A stretch of 64,000 bases of DNA from Deltaproteobacteria bacterium UBA6106 (GTDB taxonomy: Bacteria > Desulfobacterota > Syntrophorhabdia > Syntrophorhabdales > Syntrophorhabdaceae), in the NCBI GenBank assembly GCA_002428485.1, contig DIWM01000049.1, positions 24,563 to 88,562 on the forward strand, written 5' to 3'. Positions 1-6,915 of this stretch are shown piece after piece (within the stretch, counting starts at the first letter, position 1; each line of letters begins with the position of its first letter). The notes below the pieces were generated by a model that was not told the origin of the DNA, did no database searches, and saw nothing but the letters and a program-made list of their open reading frames with translations. Made by a program: the position numbers and the translations under genes.

Positions 1-2
1 AA

Positions 3-1316
3 GAAAGGTACGAATCGATAAAGAAAAAAGGCAACGTGCTCTATGGTGAGGTATTCATACCGGGATTATACGGCGGTAAAGGAGCATATTTATCAGGGAC
101 CGCCTCCCCCCTATTCGACAGCAGCGGAAATATCGTTGGCGCTATAGAATCGATCCGCGATATCACCGAACGCAGGAATCTCGAATCCCAGCTTTTCCAG
201 GCGCAGAAACTGCAGGCATTAGGAACCCTTGCGGGGGGCATCGCCCACGACTTCAACAACCTCCTCATGGCCATCCTGGGATACACATCGCTGATGCTCA
301 TGGACGTAGACCAGGGCCACCGCCATTACGAAAAGCTTAAAATAATCGAGAAGCAGGTGCAGAGCGGGGCTGACCTGACGAAGCAGCTTCTGGGATTTGC
401 CCGGGGCGGAAAATATGAAGTAAAGCCAACGGATATGAACGATCTCATCATCAAGTCCTCTGATGTGTTCGGCAGGACGAAGAGGGATGTCGTTATTCAC
501 AGAAGGCTCCAGGGCGATCTGCTTACCGTAGAGGTAGACCGCAGCCAGATAGAGCAGGTCCTGCTGAACCTCTACATCAATGCCTGGCATGCGATGCCTA
601 CAGGGGGGGAGCTCTATCTTGAAACGCAGAACATTGTTCTTGATGAAGGCCAGGCCGGCAGCTACCTGGCAAAATCCGGGCAATATGTGAAGATATCCAT
701 AACCGATTCAGGTGTGGGAATGGACGAGGCAACAAAACAAAGGATCTTTGAGCCCTTTTTTACCACGCGGGAGATGGGAAGGGGGTCCGGCCTGGGGTTG
801 GCTTCAGTGCACGGCATCATAAAGAACCATAACGGCGTTATCAATGTTTACAGCGAGAAAGGGAAAGGCACAACCTTCAACATCTATCTCCCTGCTTCCG
901 GCAAAGAACATGTTAAGGACCGTATTTTACCGGATAAGCTGCTAAAGGGCAACGAGACCATCCTTTTCGTTGACGACCAGGACGTTGTCATTGACGTCGG
1001 GATCTCAATCCTGGAGGAGCTTGGCTATGCGGTATTGACGGCAAAAAGCGGGCAGGAGGCAATAGAGATCTATGCACAACGCATGGAGGAGGTCGACCTG
1101 GTGATCCTCGACATGATTATGCCGGCTATGGGCGGCGGGGAGACCTACGACAGGTTGAAGGAGATCAATCCCGGCATCAAGGTTATACTCTCAAGCGGAT
1201 ACAGCTTGAACGGCCAGGCATCGGGGATACTTGAGCGCGGCTGCGACGGCTTTATCCAGAAGCCCTTCAACGTGAATGAACTATCAAAAAAGATACGGGA
1301 AGTACTGGATGGATAA
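3..1316 (+). CDS. Hybrid sensor histidine kinase with C-terminal receiver (5' end missing)
   Basis: Two-component hybrid kinase cut by the left edge of the window. The frame is open from base 3, so the GTG at 36 is unlikely to be the true start. The visible part begins in the end of a PAS/PAC sensor region. It continues with the H-box AHDFNNLL (His near visible residue 82) and an HATPase domain with LLNLYINAWHAM (N box), DSGVGM and GSGLGLASVHG. A receiver domain follows, with the VDD acidic pair, phosphoacceptor Asp in LVILDMIMP (near residue 370) and the conserved Lys in FIQKPF. The kinase probably autophosphorylates and passes phosphate to its own receiver; output partner and signal cannot be read here. 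Its stop overlaps the preferred start of the next gene, so the two may be co-transcribed. Confidence 0.93.
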   Translation, partial: ERYESIKKKGNVLYGEVFIPGLYGGKGAYLSGTASPLFDSSGNIVGAIESIRDITERRNLESQLFQAQKLQALGTLAGGIAHDFNNLLMAILGYTSLMLMDVDQGHRHYEKLKIIEKQVQSGADLTKQLLGFARGGKYEVKPTDMNDLIIKSSDVFGRTKRDVVIHRRLQGDLLTVEVDRSQIEQVLLNLYINAWHAMPTGGELYLETQNIVLDEGQAGSYLAKSGQYVKISITDSGVGMDEATKQRIFEPFFTTREMGRGSGLGLASVHGIIKNHNGVINVYSEKGKGTTFNIYLPASGKEHVKDRILPDKLLKGNETILFVDDQDVVIDVGISILEELGYAVLTAKSGQEAIEIYAQRMEEVDLVILDMIMPAMGGGETYDRLKEINPGIKVILSSGYSLNGQASGILERGCDGFIQKPFNVNELSKKIREVLDG

Positions 1317-2157
1317 CGTACCCATGAAAAAGATGATCATTACGGCAGGCATTACGGGGTCGCGGATCACAAGGGGGCAGACGCCTTATATCCCAATTGC
1401 GCCGGAGGAGATCGCAATATCGGGGATCGAGGCCTGGAGGGCCGGCGCCTCGGTGGTTCATATCCATGTGAGGGATCCGCGAACAGGGCTTGGCACCCAG
1501 GAGCTGTCGATCTTCAAAGAGGTGGTTGACAGGATCAGGGCAGAGACCGACGCCATACTTTGCCTTACGACAAGCGGTATCCCCGGGAGGAACCTGCCGA
1601 TCCCCGAAAGGCTTCAGCCCCTCGCCTTACAGCCGGAGATGGTCTCCTTTGACGCAGGCTCCCTGAACCTGAACCAGACTGTCTTTCTCAACCCGCCGGA
1701 ATTCCTCGATACGCTTGCGCGGGAGACCCTTGCCAGGGGCATCAAGCCCGAACTGGAGGTCTTCGACGCCGGTATGATCCATACCTGCATCAGATACGCG
1801 GAGAAGGGGCTTTTGAAAAGGCCGCTCCATTTCCAGTTCGTCCTCGGGACGATAGGCGGGATGCCTGCCACGGCAAAGTCGCTCCTCCACATGACGGAGA
1901 TAGTGCCGGAAGGCTCAACGTGGTCCGTCATCGGCAGCGGCGCAAGCCAGCTCTCCATGTGTATGATGGGCATGGTCATGGAAGGCCACGTCCGCGTAGG
2001 GCTTGAGGACAACATCTATTATTCAAAGGGCGTGCTCGCGAAGACCAATGCGGAGCTTGTCGAGCGCGTAGTGCGCATCGCGAGGGAATACGGGCGCGAC
2101 ACCGCAACCCCCGCCGAAGCCAGAAAGATCCTGAACCTCACATACCCTATTTCTTAA
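1309..2157 (+). CDS. BKACE family (DUF849) beta-keto acid cleavage enzyme
   Basis: Predicted zinc-dependent beta-keto acid cleavage enzyme of the Kce/BKACE family. Known members use acetyl-CoA to split a beta-keto acid into acetoacetate and a CoA thioester. The family signature is clear: HIHVRDP (two zinc-ligand histidines) near residue 45, FDAGMIH in the middle, the FVLGTIGG loop, and the C-terminal HVRVGLEDN motif. The length of about 280 residues is normal. Two starts are possible: ATG 1309, which overlaps the kinase stop and has GGGAAG 8 bp upstream, or ATG 1324, which gives the usual MKKMIITAG opening. The substrate cannot be told from sequence. Lysine-fermentation Kce is only one of many specificities, and no other lysine-fermentation gene is present here. 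Confidence 0.9.
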   Translation: MDNVPMKKMIITAGITGSRITRGQTPYIPIAPEEIAISGIEAWRAGASVVHIHVRDPRTGLGTQELSIFKEVVDRIRAETDAILCLTTSGIPGRNLPIPERLQPLALQPEMVSFDAGSLNLNQTVFLNPPEFLDTLARETLARGIKPELEVFDAGMIHTCIRYAEKGLLKRPLHFQFVLGTIGGMPATAKSLLHMTEIVPEGSTWSVIGSGASQLSMCMMGMVMEGHVRVGLEDNIYYSKGVLAKTNAELVERVVRIAREYGRDTATPAEARKILNLTYPIS

Positions 2158-2270
2158 AATCAGGTTCTTATAACAAAATGGAGATTGTAATTCCAAAATG
2201 AGGCGCAAAATGGAATTAACAGACACATTTCTTTTAAGCCTCAACCAAATTTAACCCGGATTTTCCATCA

Positions 2271-2311
2271 GGACGAGCACCGGTGTCGGGCTCTTCCCCG
2301 CAAACACGCTC
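2271..2311 (+). repeat. Dispersed 40-bp element, copy 1
   Basis: About 40 bp containing TTCCCCGCAAACACGCT. A second copy lies at 57925-57963 with only a few mismatches and a one-base length difference. Neither copy is in a gene. This one sits in the 547-bp convergent gap 2158-2704, which otherwise holds only repeats and no convincing gene. Confidence 0.7.
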
Positions 2312-2333
2312 ATTCAAGCTCCAGATGAAAGGC

Positions 2334-2480
2334 GGCTCATAGTTCATAGCTCATGGCTCATAGCAGAAGCAAGAACCCGACATGCAGCGAGCAGTATGTA
2401 CGAATATCTTTTACTGCCTGTTCTCTGCTGTTTATTATGTTTCGTCTTTGCCATCAGCTATGAGCTATCAGCCACGAGCT
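2334..2480. repeat. Heptad array pair (AGCTCAT family), inverted
   Basis: 2334-2368 is a run of 7-bp units (ggctcat, agttcat, agctcat, ggctcat). 2452-2480 is the reverse-complement version (catcagc, tatgagc, tatcagc, cacgagc). The two arms enclose about 80 bp and could fold into one large hairpin between the convergent genes at 2157 and 2705. The rest of the gap, 2481-2704, has short heptad traces such as gcagggagcaggg, but no gene or terminator with a T-run. Confidence 0.8.
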
Positions 2481-2704
2481 GGTTTTCCGCCTCACGACGG
2501 TTTGCTAAAGGAACGGTTTCATTGCGAGGTCAGTCTCGAGCAACAAGCCCGACACTGTGCTAATGACTTATCCGGGTTAAACATAATTTGGTGTGACCCG
2601 GCATCGAGAGGAACTGAATCGCTGCAAGGGTAAATTATGCGCAGGGAGCAGGGAGCAAAAGAGTTTTCCGGCGTTAAATCGATTTGGGCAACAAGCCGTC
2701 GAGC

Positions 2705-3640
2705 TCAGCCTGCTTTTGATAAGTACGATGCCTCGATCTGTTTGATGGTCTCGAAGAGCTGTTGATTGACGGGAGTGGGCAAGTTGTAGCGCCTGCCGAG
2801 CTCGATCACCTTGCCGGCGAACATCTCGACCTCGGTCTTCCTGCCTGCCTCCACGTCCTGAAGCATAGAGGTCTTTCCCTGCGGGCTTAAGCCCGAAAGG
2901 ACCGTATACCAGTTTTGTATATCTTCCTCTGTCAAAGGGATATTTGTTTTTGCGGCAAGCGCCATGACCTCCCGCATGGCCGATTCCATGAGGTCTCTTG
3001 CCCCCCGGGATTCCTGAAATACGGAGTAGGGCGCCCGCAGGGCTGCCGAGGCCTGATTGATGCCGACGTTGATCATGAACTTCCACCAGAGGATGCGGAT
3101 CATATCGGGCGGAGCCTCATAGACGATGCCCGCACGGTCGAAGAGCGCCTGCACGCGCTTCACCCTTTCGGTGATCAAATGGTTTTCACGTTCACCGAAA
3201 AAGACCTTTCCCTGCCTTGTGTACGTCACAGTGTTTCCTTCCTTTAAGGCGTCCATTCCCACGGCCACGGCATAGAGCACCCTGTCCATTCCATAGACAC
3301 TCCCGATCTGCTCTTCACTTTCTATGCCGTTCATGACAGAGATGATGATCGTCTGCTCCCCAACGCTGTTTTTTACATCCCTGATGGCCTTATGGAGGTG
3401 GTGGCGCTTGACGGCAACGATGAGGAGGTCTGCAGGGGGGTGAGGGTCTTTAGGCCTCATCACAGGGATGCGGTAATGTTTGCCGTTCACGAACAGTCCT
3501 TTTTCGGCAAGCCACCCATAACGCTCTCCCCCCGCAACGAAGGAGACGCAATTGCCGTCCATCGTATGGAAGATGCTCGCGTAAGCAGCGCCCATAGCCC
3601 CGGCGCCGATGATCGATATGGTCTCGATCGGTGGTCTCAC
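2705..3640 (-). CDS. 2-dehydropantoate 2-reductase family protein (PanE/ApbA-like)
   Basis: NADPH-dependent ketopantoate-reductase-family enzyme; PanE makes pantoate for coenzyme A. The N-terminal Rossmann motif IIGAGAMGAAYA starts near residue 10. The C-terminal domain has the catalytic-Lys region WWKFMINVGINQ, as in PanE. The preferred start is GTG at 3640, placing the Rossmann motif at the usual distance from the N-terminus with AAGGCGG upstream. The longer frame to 3802 runs through the neighbouring gene in another phase and is not likely coding. The gene begins 7 bp after the LapA-like gene, so the two form a small operon. The family includes many paralogues of unknown substrate, so the pantoate role is not certain. 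Confidence 0.82.
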   Translation of the reverse strand: MRPPIETISIIGAGAMGAAYASIFHTMDGNCVSFVAGGERYGWLAEKGLFVNGKHYRIPVMRPKDPHPPADLLIVAVKRHHLHKAIRDVKNSVGEQTIIISVMNGIESEEQIGSVYGMDRVLYAVAVGMDALKEGNTVTYTRQGKVFFGERENHLITERVKRVQALFDRAGIVYEAPPDMIRILWWKFMINVGINQASAALRAPYSVFQESRGARDLMESAMREVMALAAKTNIPLTEEDIQNWYTVLSGLSPQGKTSMLQDVEAGRKTEVEMFAGKVIELGRRYNLPTPVNQQLFETIKQIEASYLSKAG

Positions 3641-3647
3641 GGTTCTA

Positions 3648-3875
3648 TTATCCGCCTTGCAGTTCCTTTTTCCCCTTGGACTGCCGCCTGATGCGGAGCC
3701 CAAGCATGATAATGAAGGTGACGACCGCACCGGATAGGGCCGAAAGGAAGATGACGATAGCGAGTGATGCATCGAATCTCCAGAAAAGGAAAGAGATCGC
3801 AACGGGCGCCGCGTTCTGGACCGAGAAAGCGGCTACGCACAATATGATGATGCACGCAACGAATATTATGGCCAT
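3648..3875 (-). CDS. LapA-domain (DUF1049) small inner-membrane protein
   Basis: A 75-residue protein with two hydrophobic segments (about residues 2-20 and 40-62) separated by the conserved-type stretch SVQNAAPVAISFLFW and ending in a basic tail, RIRRQSKGKK. This is the layout of the lipopolysaccharide assembly protein A (LapA) domain family. The start is ATG 3875, with GGAGG placed 5 bp upstream. It precedes the PanE-like gene in the same operon. In Enterobacteria LapA works with LapB in controlling LPS synthesis, but small LapA-domain proteins elsewhere have no defined role. Confidence 0.78.
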   Translation of the reverse strand: MAIIFVACIIILCVAAFSVQNAAPVAISFLFWRFDASLAIVIFLSALSGAVVTFIIMLGLRIRRQSKGKKELQGG

Positions 3876-3970
3876 AGATCCTCCTTATCCTTACCTTTCA
3901 TTTGAACGACCATATTTTCATTCTACACATTTGTGCAGCAATTTGCACCTGAAGAAAGTATCAGGATTTA

Positions 3971-4000
3971 GAATACCCAATAACCAATGACCGAATACCC
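3971..4000. repeat. Short heptad array (CCAATAA/GAATACC family)
   Basis: Four 7-bp units in register (gaatacc, caataac, caatgac, cgaatac) lie just beyond the 3' end of the glycerol-1-phosphate dehydrogenase-like gene and upstream of the LapA-like gene. It is the only example of this family in the window. Confidence 0.6.
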
Positions 4001-4013
4001 AAACGGCAAGAAA

Positions 4014-5678
4014 CTATGTAAGTCTTTGTTTGGTTATTTTATTTGGTCCGTTCGGCTTGTAGATAAACCGCGCTGCATCTTTGCCCATCCAGAAGATGAG
4101 GTCAGAGATATTCATGCGGGAGCGGACAAAAGGGGAAAAGCGGACCGCCCACTCGTATTCATTATTTGAGGTGGGGGGAGTCGTTGCGCCTGCCGTCAAG
4201 GGAAGCCCGGAAAGCCTCATCAGGGAAGCAATCTCCGTGGTACGCTGGGTGAGCCTCGCGAGGCTACTTTGTATCTCAGGCCATTCCTTTGTGAATGCGC
4301 CAATCCTTCCAAGCGTAAGCTCTTCCTTCCATCGACTGGATTTCTTCACGTATTCACGAATAAATTCCTGCCGTGCCTTTTCGATCCGGTCCGGCGTCGG
4401 AGGCAAAGGTGCTCTGTCAATAAGATCGTTAAGGATGACCAGGCCTTCGTTTTCGGGATCCTGCAGCCAGCCCAATGCATCGATGCTATTAAGCCCGATC
4501 AGCCAGTCGAAAGCGCGGGCGCTCGTAAGGCATCCAAGGGCCACCTGTTCCCCGTGAAAAACAAGCTCTTTCCCTGAAGTAAGCCTCAGAAAATCGAGGC
4601 CGTGACTGATGACGTGCTCGAAACCGGATAGCGGCGTCGTCTCGCCGCTTACCGACATGGCTATCCCCGCCATGGCAAGCGAGGCAGAAATGCACCTGAT
4701 CGTTTCTTCCGGGAGGGGGGATTGGGTAAATCCTTCGGCACTTTTCTTGATGCCTTCCACAAAAGGTTCCATAAGCCGGAAAGCCGTTTCGTCGTAACGG
4801 TCCATGACGCCGAGGCGCTTTCCGAGGTACCAGTCGCCGTAAGCGACAAAACGGGCGAGCAGGTCGCCATAACCAGCGCGGGACATGCGCGGAGGGGCGC
4901 ATTCGAGGATCGATTTGATCCAGAACGTGGCAGCTACCTCGCGGGAAAGCCCGGTTCGCTTGGCGCCAAAGAAATCAATGACAGAAAATGCGGACGTGAA
5001 GGCAGTTACCGTGAGGGCAGTGGGTATTGATATAAAAGGCGACCCGATGCCTTCGAGAAAGAGCGCCTGTTTTACAACGTCAGTAATGCTCCCTGAACCG
5101 AGGACTACAAAAATGCCGGGCTTGCATGCACGAACAATATCCCTGGTATTTTCAACAAGGCGATGAGAGGCATGTAGATCTGCCGGGGGGACACCGAGGC
5201 GCTCCGACAAGACAATCCAGTCAGGAGACAGGACTGCATTATTAAGGGCGTCACGGACAGCCCGATCAACGTCAGGTGCGCCTTTTTCAGAACATACCTT
5301 CGGCATACCGTCGACAAAGACAGTGAGGTCTTTACTGTTTTGCCGGGCAGAACCGACGAAGCCCTTCAATTGATCTATGAATTCATCAACAGTATCAGCA
5401 TAATACTGCTGCGGCACAAACAGCGCCCTTGAAGGATCCGACAGGATGCCCTCTGCGGCGAGCCTTTCTCGGAGCTGAGTCATCCAGGGATTCAAGGGAT
5501 CACCGCCATAACCAATTTTGCACAGTATCGAGAGGGCATTCTGATAATAAATGTAGCAGTATCTTAGAACAAATTCTACAAATATTTCCCACGTTTCCTC
5601 ATGTGGTTCAGGTAGTTCATCGGGTCCTCTACCGGTTCTCAGCTTGTGGAAATCTGCATTCGAATTTCGATTTGCCAT
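4014..5678 (-). CDS. sn-glycerol-1-phosphate dehydrogenase-like protein with long extensions
   Basis: Iron/zinc alcohol-dehydrogenase-fold protein of the EgsA/AraM group, which reduces dihydroxyacetone phosphate to sn-glycerol-1-phosphate. It shows the NAD-binding GSGSITDVVK motif, the SIPTALTVTAFTSA segment and three likely metal ligands: Asp in AGYGDLLARF, His in FEHVISHG and His in FHGEQVALG. At 554 residues it is much longer than EgsA or AraM (about 350-400), with roughly 170 extra N-terminal residues before the nucleotide-binding motif. The annotated ATG lies inside a heptad repeat and has no ribosome-binding site, so the true start may be further in. The function may be G1P synthesis or a related polyol phosphate; the family call is firmer than the substrate. 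Confidence 0.78.
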   Translation of the reverse strand: MANRNSNADFHKLRTGRGPDELPEPHEETWEIFVEFVLRYCYIYYQNALSILCKIGYGGDPLNPWMTQLRERLAAEGILSDPSRALFVPQQYYADTVDEFIDQLKGFVGSARQNSKDLTVFVDGMPKVCSEKGAPDVDRAVRDALNNAVLSPDWIVLSERLGVPPADLHASHRLVENTRDIVRACKPGIFVVLGSGSITDVVKQALFLEGIGSPFISIPTALTVTAFTSAFSVIDFFGAKRTGLSREVAATFWIKSILECAPPRMSRAGYGDLLARFVAYGDWYLGKRLGVMDRYDETAFRLMEPFVEGIKKSAEGFTQSPLPEETIRCISASLAMAGIAMSVSGETTPLSGFEHVISHGLDFLRLTSGKELVFHGEQVALGCLTSARAFDWLIGLNSIDALGWLQDPENEGLVILNDLIDRAPLPPTPDRIEKARQEFIREYVKKSSRWKEELTLGRIGAFTKEWPEIQSSLARLTQRTTEIASLMRLSGLPLTAGATTPPTSNNEYEWAVRFSPFVRSRMNISDLIFWMGKDAARFIYKPNGPNKITKQRLT

Positions 5679-5702
5679 CAGCTATGAGCCATGAGCTATG
5701 AA
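5675..5702. repeat. Heptad array (AGCTCAT family) over a start codon
   Basis: Four units (ccatcag, ctatgag, ccatgag, ctatgaa). Read on the minus strand, the array supplies the ATG and first bases of the 4014-5678 gene; the following atggcaaat is also found next to such arrays at 50360 and 55360. Confidence 0.75.
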
Positions 5703-5760
5703 CCTTTTTATGCCATGCGCCGAGCGCTTTGCGCTATATATCCCTGTATTTATGGAGTAT

Positions 5761-6000
5761 TACAAATGATATATATAGTAATATAAAACAAATATAAATA
5801 ATATATAAAATATATAATTAAATACAAATAAAATTACTAAAATAATAATAAAAATATCAAAAATATAAATAAAAGATGTAAATAATAAGTAATATAATAT
5901 ATAAAATATACAATAAAATTATATTAATATGAATATTATATAAAAAAACATAATTATTTTATTGACAAGATATTTTTAATATATTTATAATGTAAACGTA
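5761..6000. other. Extreme A+T block in a divergent intergenic region
   Basis: Only about 19 of 240 bases are G or C (about 8%), while the flanking genes are near 50%. The block is made of irregular ATATAAA/TAATAT runs without a clear repeat unit. It lies between the minus-strand gene ending upstream at 5678 and the plus-strand chromatin-protein genes, and its right end carries a near-consensus promoter. Such DNA is easily melted, intrinsically bent and a preferred target of nucleoid proteins. It could be a nucleoid-protein target, a duplex-unwinding element or a transferred fragment; the sequence does not decide. The 5703-5760 stretch before it holds only a small hairpin. Confidence 0.85.
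5962..5991 (+). promoter_or_regulatory. Near-consensus sigma-70 promoter
   Basis: TTGACA at 5962-5967 and TATAAT at 5986-5991, both perfect hexamers with an 18-bp spacer. Transcription would begin near 5998 and enter the ribbon-helix-helix gene at 6017 after a short leader. Confidence 0.85.
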
Positions 6001-6016
6001 TAAGAATAGGAATGAA

Positions 6017-6199
6017 ATGGGGAAGAAAAAGGCAGAGGCAGAAAAGAAGTCGGTTCCGGTTATAGTTCGTCTGAGCAAGGAAGAGTTTGAGATGCTGGAA
6101 AAGAGGGCTTCCACTCTCGGGATGAATGTATCAACGTTCCTGAGATTACTGATACGCAGAGGAAGGATCGAGCTGGACGAAAGGGAGCAAAAACTCTAA
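6017..6199 (+). CDS. Small ribbon-helix-helix-like DNA-binding protein
   Basis: A 60-residue protein: a lysine-rich N-terminus (GKKKAEAEKK), then VPVIVRLSKEEFEMLEKRASTL, matching the beta-strand plus first helix of ribbon-helix-helix proteins, and a second helix, VSTFLRLLIRRG. Such proteins dimerise and read DNA with the strand, as Arc/MetJ/CopG family repressors and antitoxins do. AGGAA lies just upstream of ATG 6017. It follows a very strong promoter and precedes a basic microprotein gene and HU. No toxin partner is adjacent, so a nucleoid or autoregulatory role is as likely as an antitoxin role. Confidence 0.72.
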   Translation: MGKKKAEAEKKSVPVIVRLSKEEFEMLEKRASTLGMNVSTFLRLLIRRGRIELDEREQKL

Positions 6200-6218
6200 A
6201 GAAAGGGGGTGATACATA

Positions 6219-6275
6219 ATGGCAACGAAGAAGAAAGCAGCAACAAAGAAGAAAGCAACAGGTAAGAAGAAATAA
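6219..6275 (+). CDS. 18-residue lysine-rich microprotein (histone-tail-like)
   Basis: ATG 6219 follows a strong Shine-Dalgarno stretch (AAAGGGGGTGAT) at proper spacing, 19 bp after the ribbon-helix-helix gene. The product is 18 residues and contains only Met, Ala, Thr, Gly and Lys. Lysine is half of it, arranged as KKK blocks at positions 4-6, 10-12 and 16-18, like the tails of bacterial histone H1-like proteins. It ends in TAA followed at once by a hairpin. Not recognised as a named family. The good ribosome-binding site and the position between two DNA-binding genes argue that it is translated; it is too short for statistical support. Confidence 0.55.
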   Translation: MATKKKAATKKKATGKKK

Positions 6276-6298
6276 GGGAGGGGCGCAAGCCCCTTCCC
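6276..6298 (+). terminator. GC-rich hairpin with GCAA tetraloop after the microprotein gene
   Basis: A nine-pair stem with one bulge closes on a GCAA loop directly after the TAA at 6275. There is no T-run after it, so it may be a 3'-end stabilising or partial termination hairpin rather than a full intrinsic terminator. Confidence 0.5.
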
Positions 6299-6393
6299 AC
6301 CCCAACCTCACGTTCACGCGGCAGCGGGTATTAGTTGCGGAATCTCCCGGAGCGCACTGTAAGTACTTCTCTGTGAGCCATGACGTTCAACTA

Positions 6394-6413
6394 TTCGAAA
6401 CTATGGTTTCGAA
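6394..6413. promoter_or_regulatory. Perfect palindrome upstream of HU
   Basis: TTCGAAAC, four bases, GTTTCGAA: perfect 8-bp arms about 60 bp before the HU start. It may be an operator or an RNA hairpin. An ATG inside it (6403) opens a 20-codon frame whose stop overlaps the HU Shine-Dalgarno, but that frame has no ribosome-binding site of its own. Confidence 0.5.
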
Positions 6414-6472
6414 GGAGGGCAGATGTGATACAGCACGCAATACAAAACCACAGGAAAGGAGGTGAGAGATAG

Positions 6473-6745
6473 ATGACAAAGGCAGCATTCATCGAAAAAG
6501 TAGCGGCAAAGACGAAATTCAGCAAAGCGCAGGCAGAGAAGGCGGTAAACTGCGTTGTCGATGTGCTGAAAGAAGTTATGAAGAAAGGTGACAAGCTCAG
6601 TCTCGTTGGTTTCGGAACCTTTTCGGTAGCGAAAAGAAAGGCCCGTAACGGGAGGAACCCAAGAACCGGAAAACCGATGAAGATTGCAGCGAAGAAGGTG
6701 CCAAAGTTTTCAGCATCTCCGTTGCTCAGGAAAACGGTCAAGTAG
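6473..6745 (+). CDS. HU-family histone-like DNA-binding protein
   Basis: Nucleoid protein of 90 residues, the standard HU length. It has the N-terminal helical dimer part (MTKAAFIEKVAAKTKFSKAQAEKAVN), the LVGFGTFSVAKRKAR strand region and the DNA-intercalating arm with NGRNPRTGKPM carrying the conserved Arg-Asn-Pro. It binds and bends DNA as a dimer. AAGGAGGTGAG lies 8 bp before the ATG, an unusually strong ribosome-binding site suggesting high expression. A terminator follows at 6754. HU, IHF-alpha and IHF-beta are close relatives; the arm and length favour HU. Confidence 0.95.
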   Translation: MTKAAFIEKVAAKTKFSKAQAEKAVNCVVDVLKEVMKKGDKLSLVGFGTFSVAKRKARNGRNPRTGKPMKIAAKKVPKFSASPLLRKTVK

Positions 6746-6753
6746 TACCTTCA

Positions 6754-6798
6754 GAGGGCACGCTCTTGCCAGTTGCTCCTCCGGCAGGGTGTGCCCTC
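6754..6798 (+). terminator. Intrinsic terminator-like hairpin after HU
   Basis: GAGGGCAC pairs with GTGCCCTC, with an inner GCC/GGC pair and a short loop, followed by a T-rich stretch (gctttattcc, then a six-T run). It separates HU from the efflux operon. Confidence 0.75.
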
Positions 6799-6915
6799 GC
6801 TTTATTCCACTTTTTTAATTGCCAAAAATTTGTTTCACTGCTATGGTAGTATCATATTCAAAAACTTATTGTTGTACGTATCTGTTCTGCAAAATTTGGC
6901 ATAAGGGTGTACAAC

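Noticed and set aside
2382..2633. Possible 83-residue gene on the plus strand
   Set aside because: The frame runs through AGCTCAT heptads and other repeat DNA, lacks a ribosome-binding site and recognisable motifs.
2705..3802. Longer N-terminus for the PanE-like protein
   Set aside because: Bases 3648-3802 encode the LapA-like protein in another frame with its own strong ribosome-binding site, and the Rossmann motif should lie near the N-terminus.
4014..5678. Archaeal contamination as the source of the G1PDH-like gene
   Set aside because: It is flanked by bacterial genes and the same heptad repeats found throughout the window.
5761..6000. Chromosomal replication origin
   Set aside because: No DnaA-box cluster, dnaA or dnaN gene is seen; high A+T alone is not enough.
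6403..6465. 20-codon leader peptide overlapping the HU Shine-Dalgarno
   Set aside because: It has no ribosome-binding site and starts within a palindrome; kept only as a note to the palindrome.
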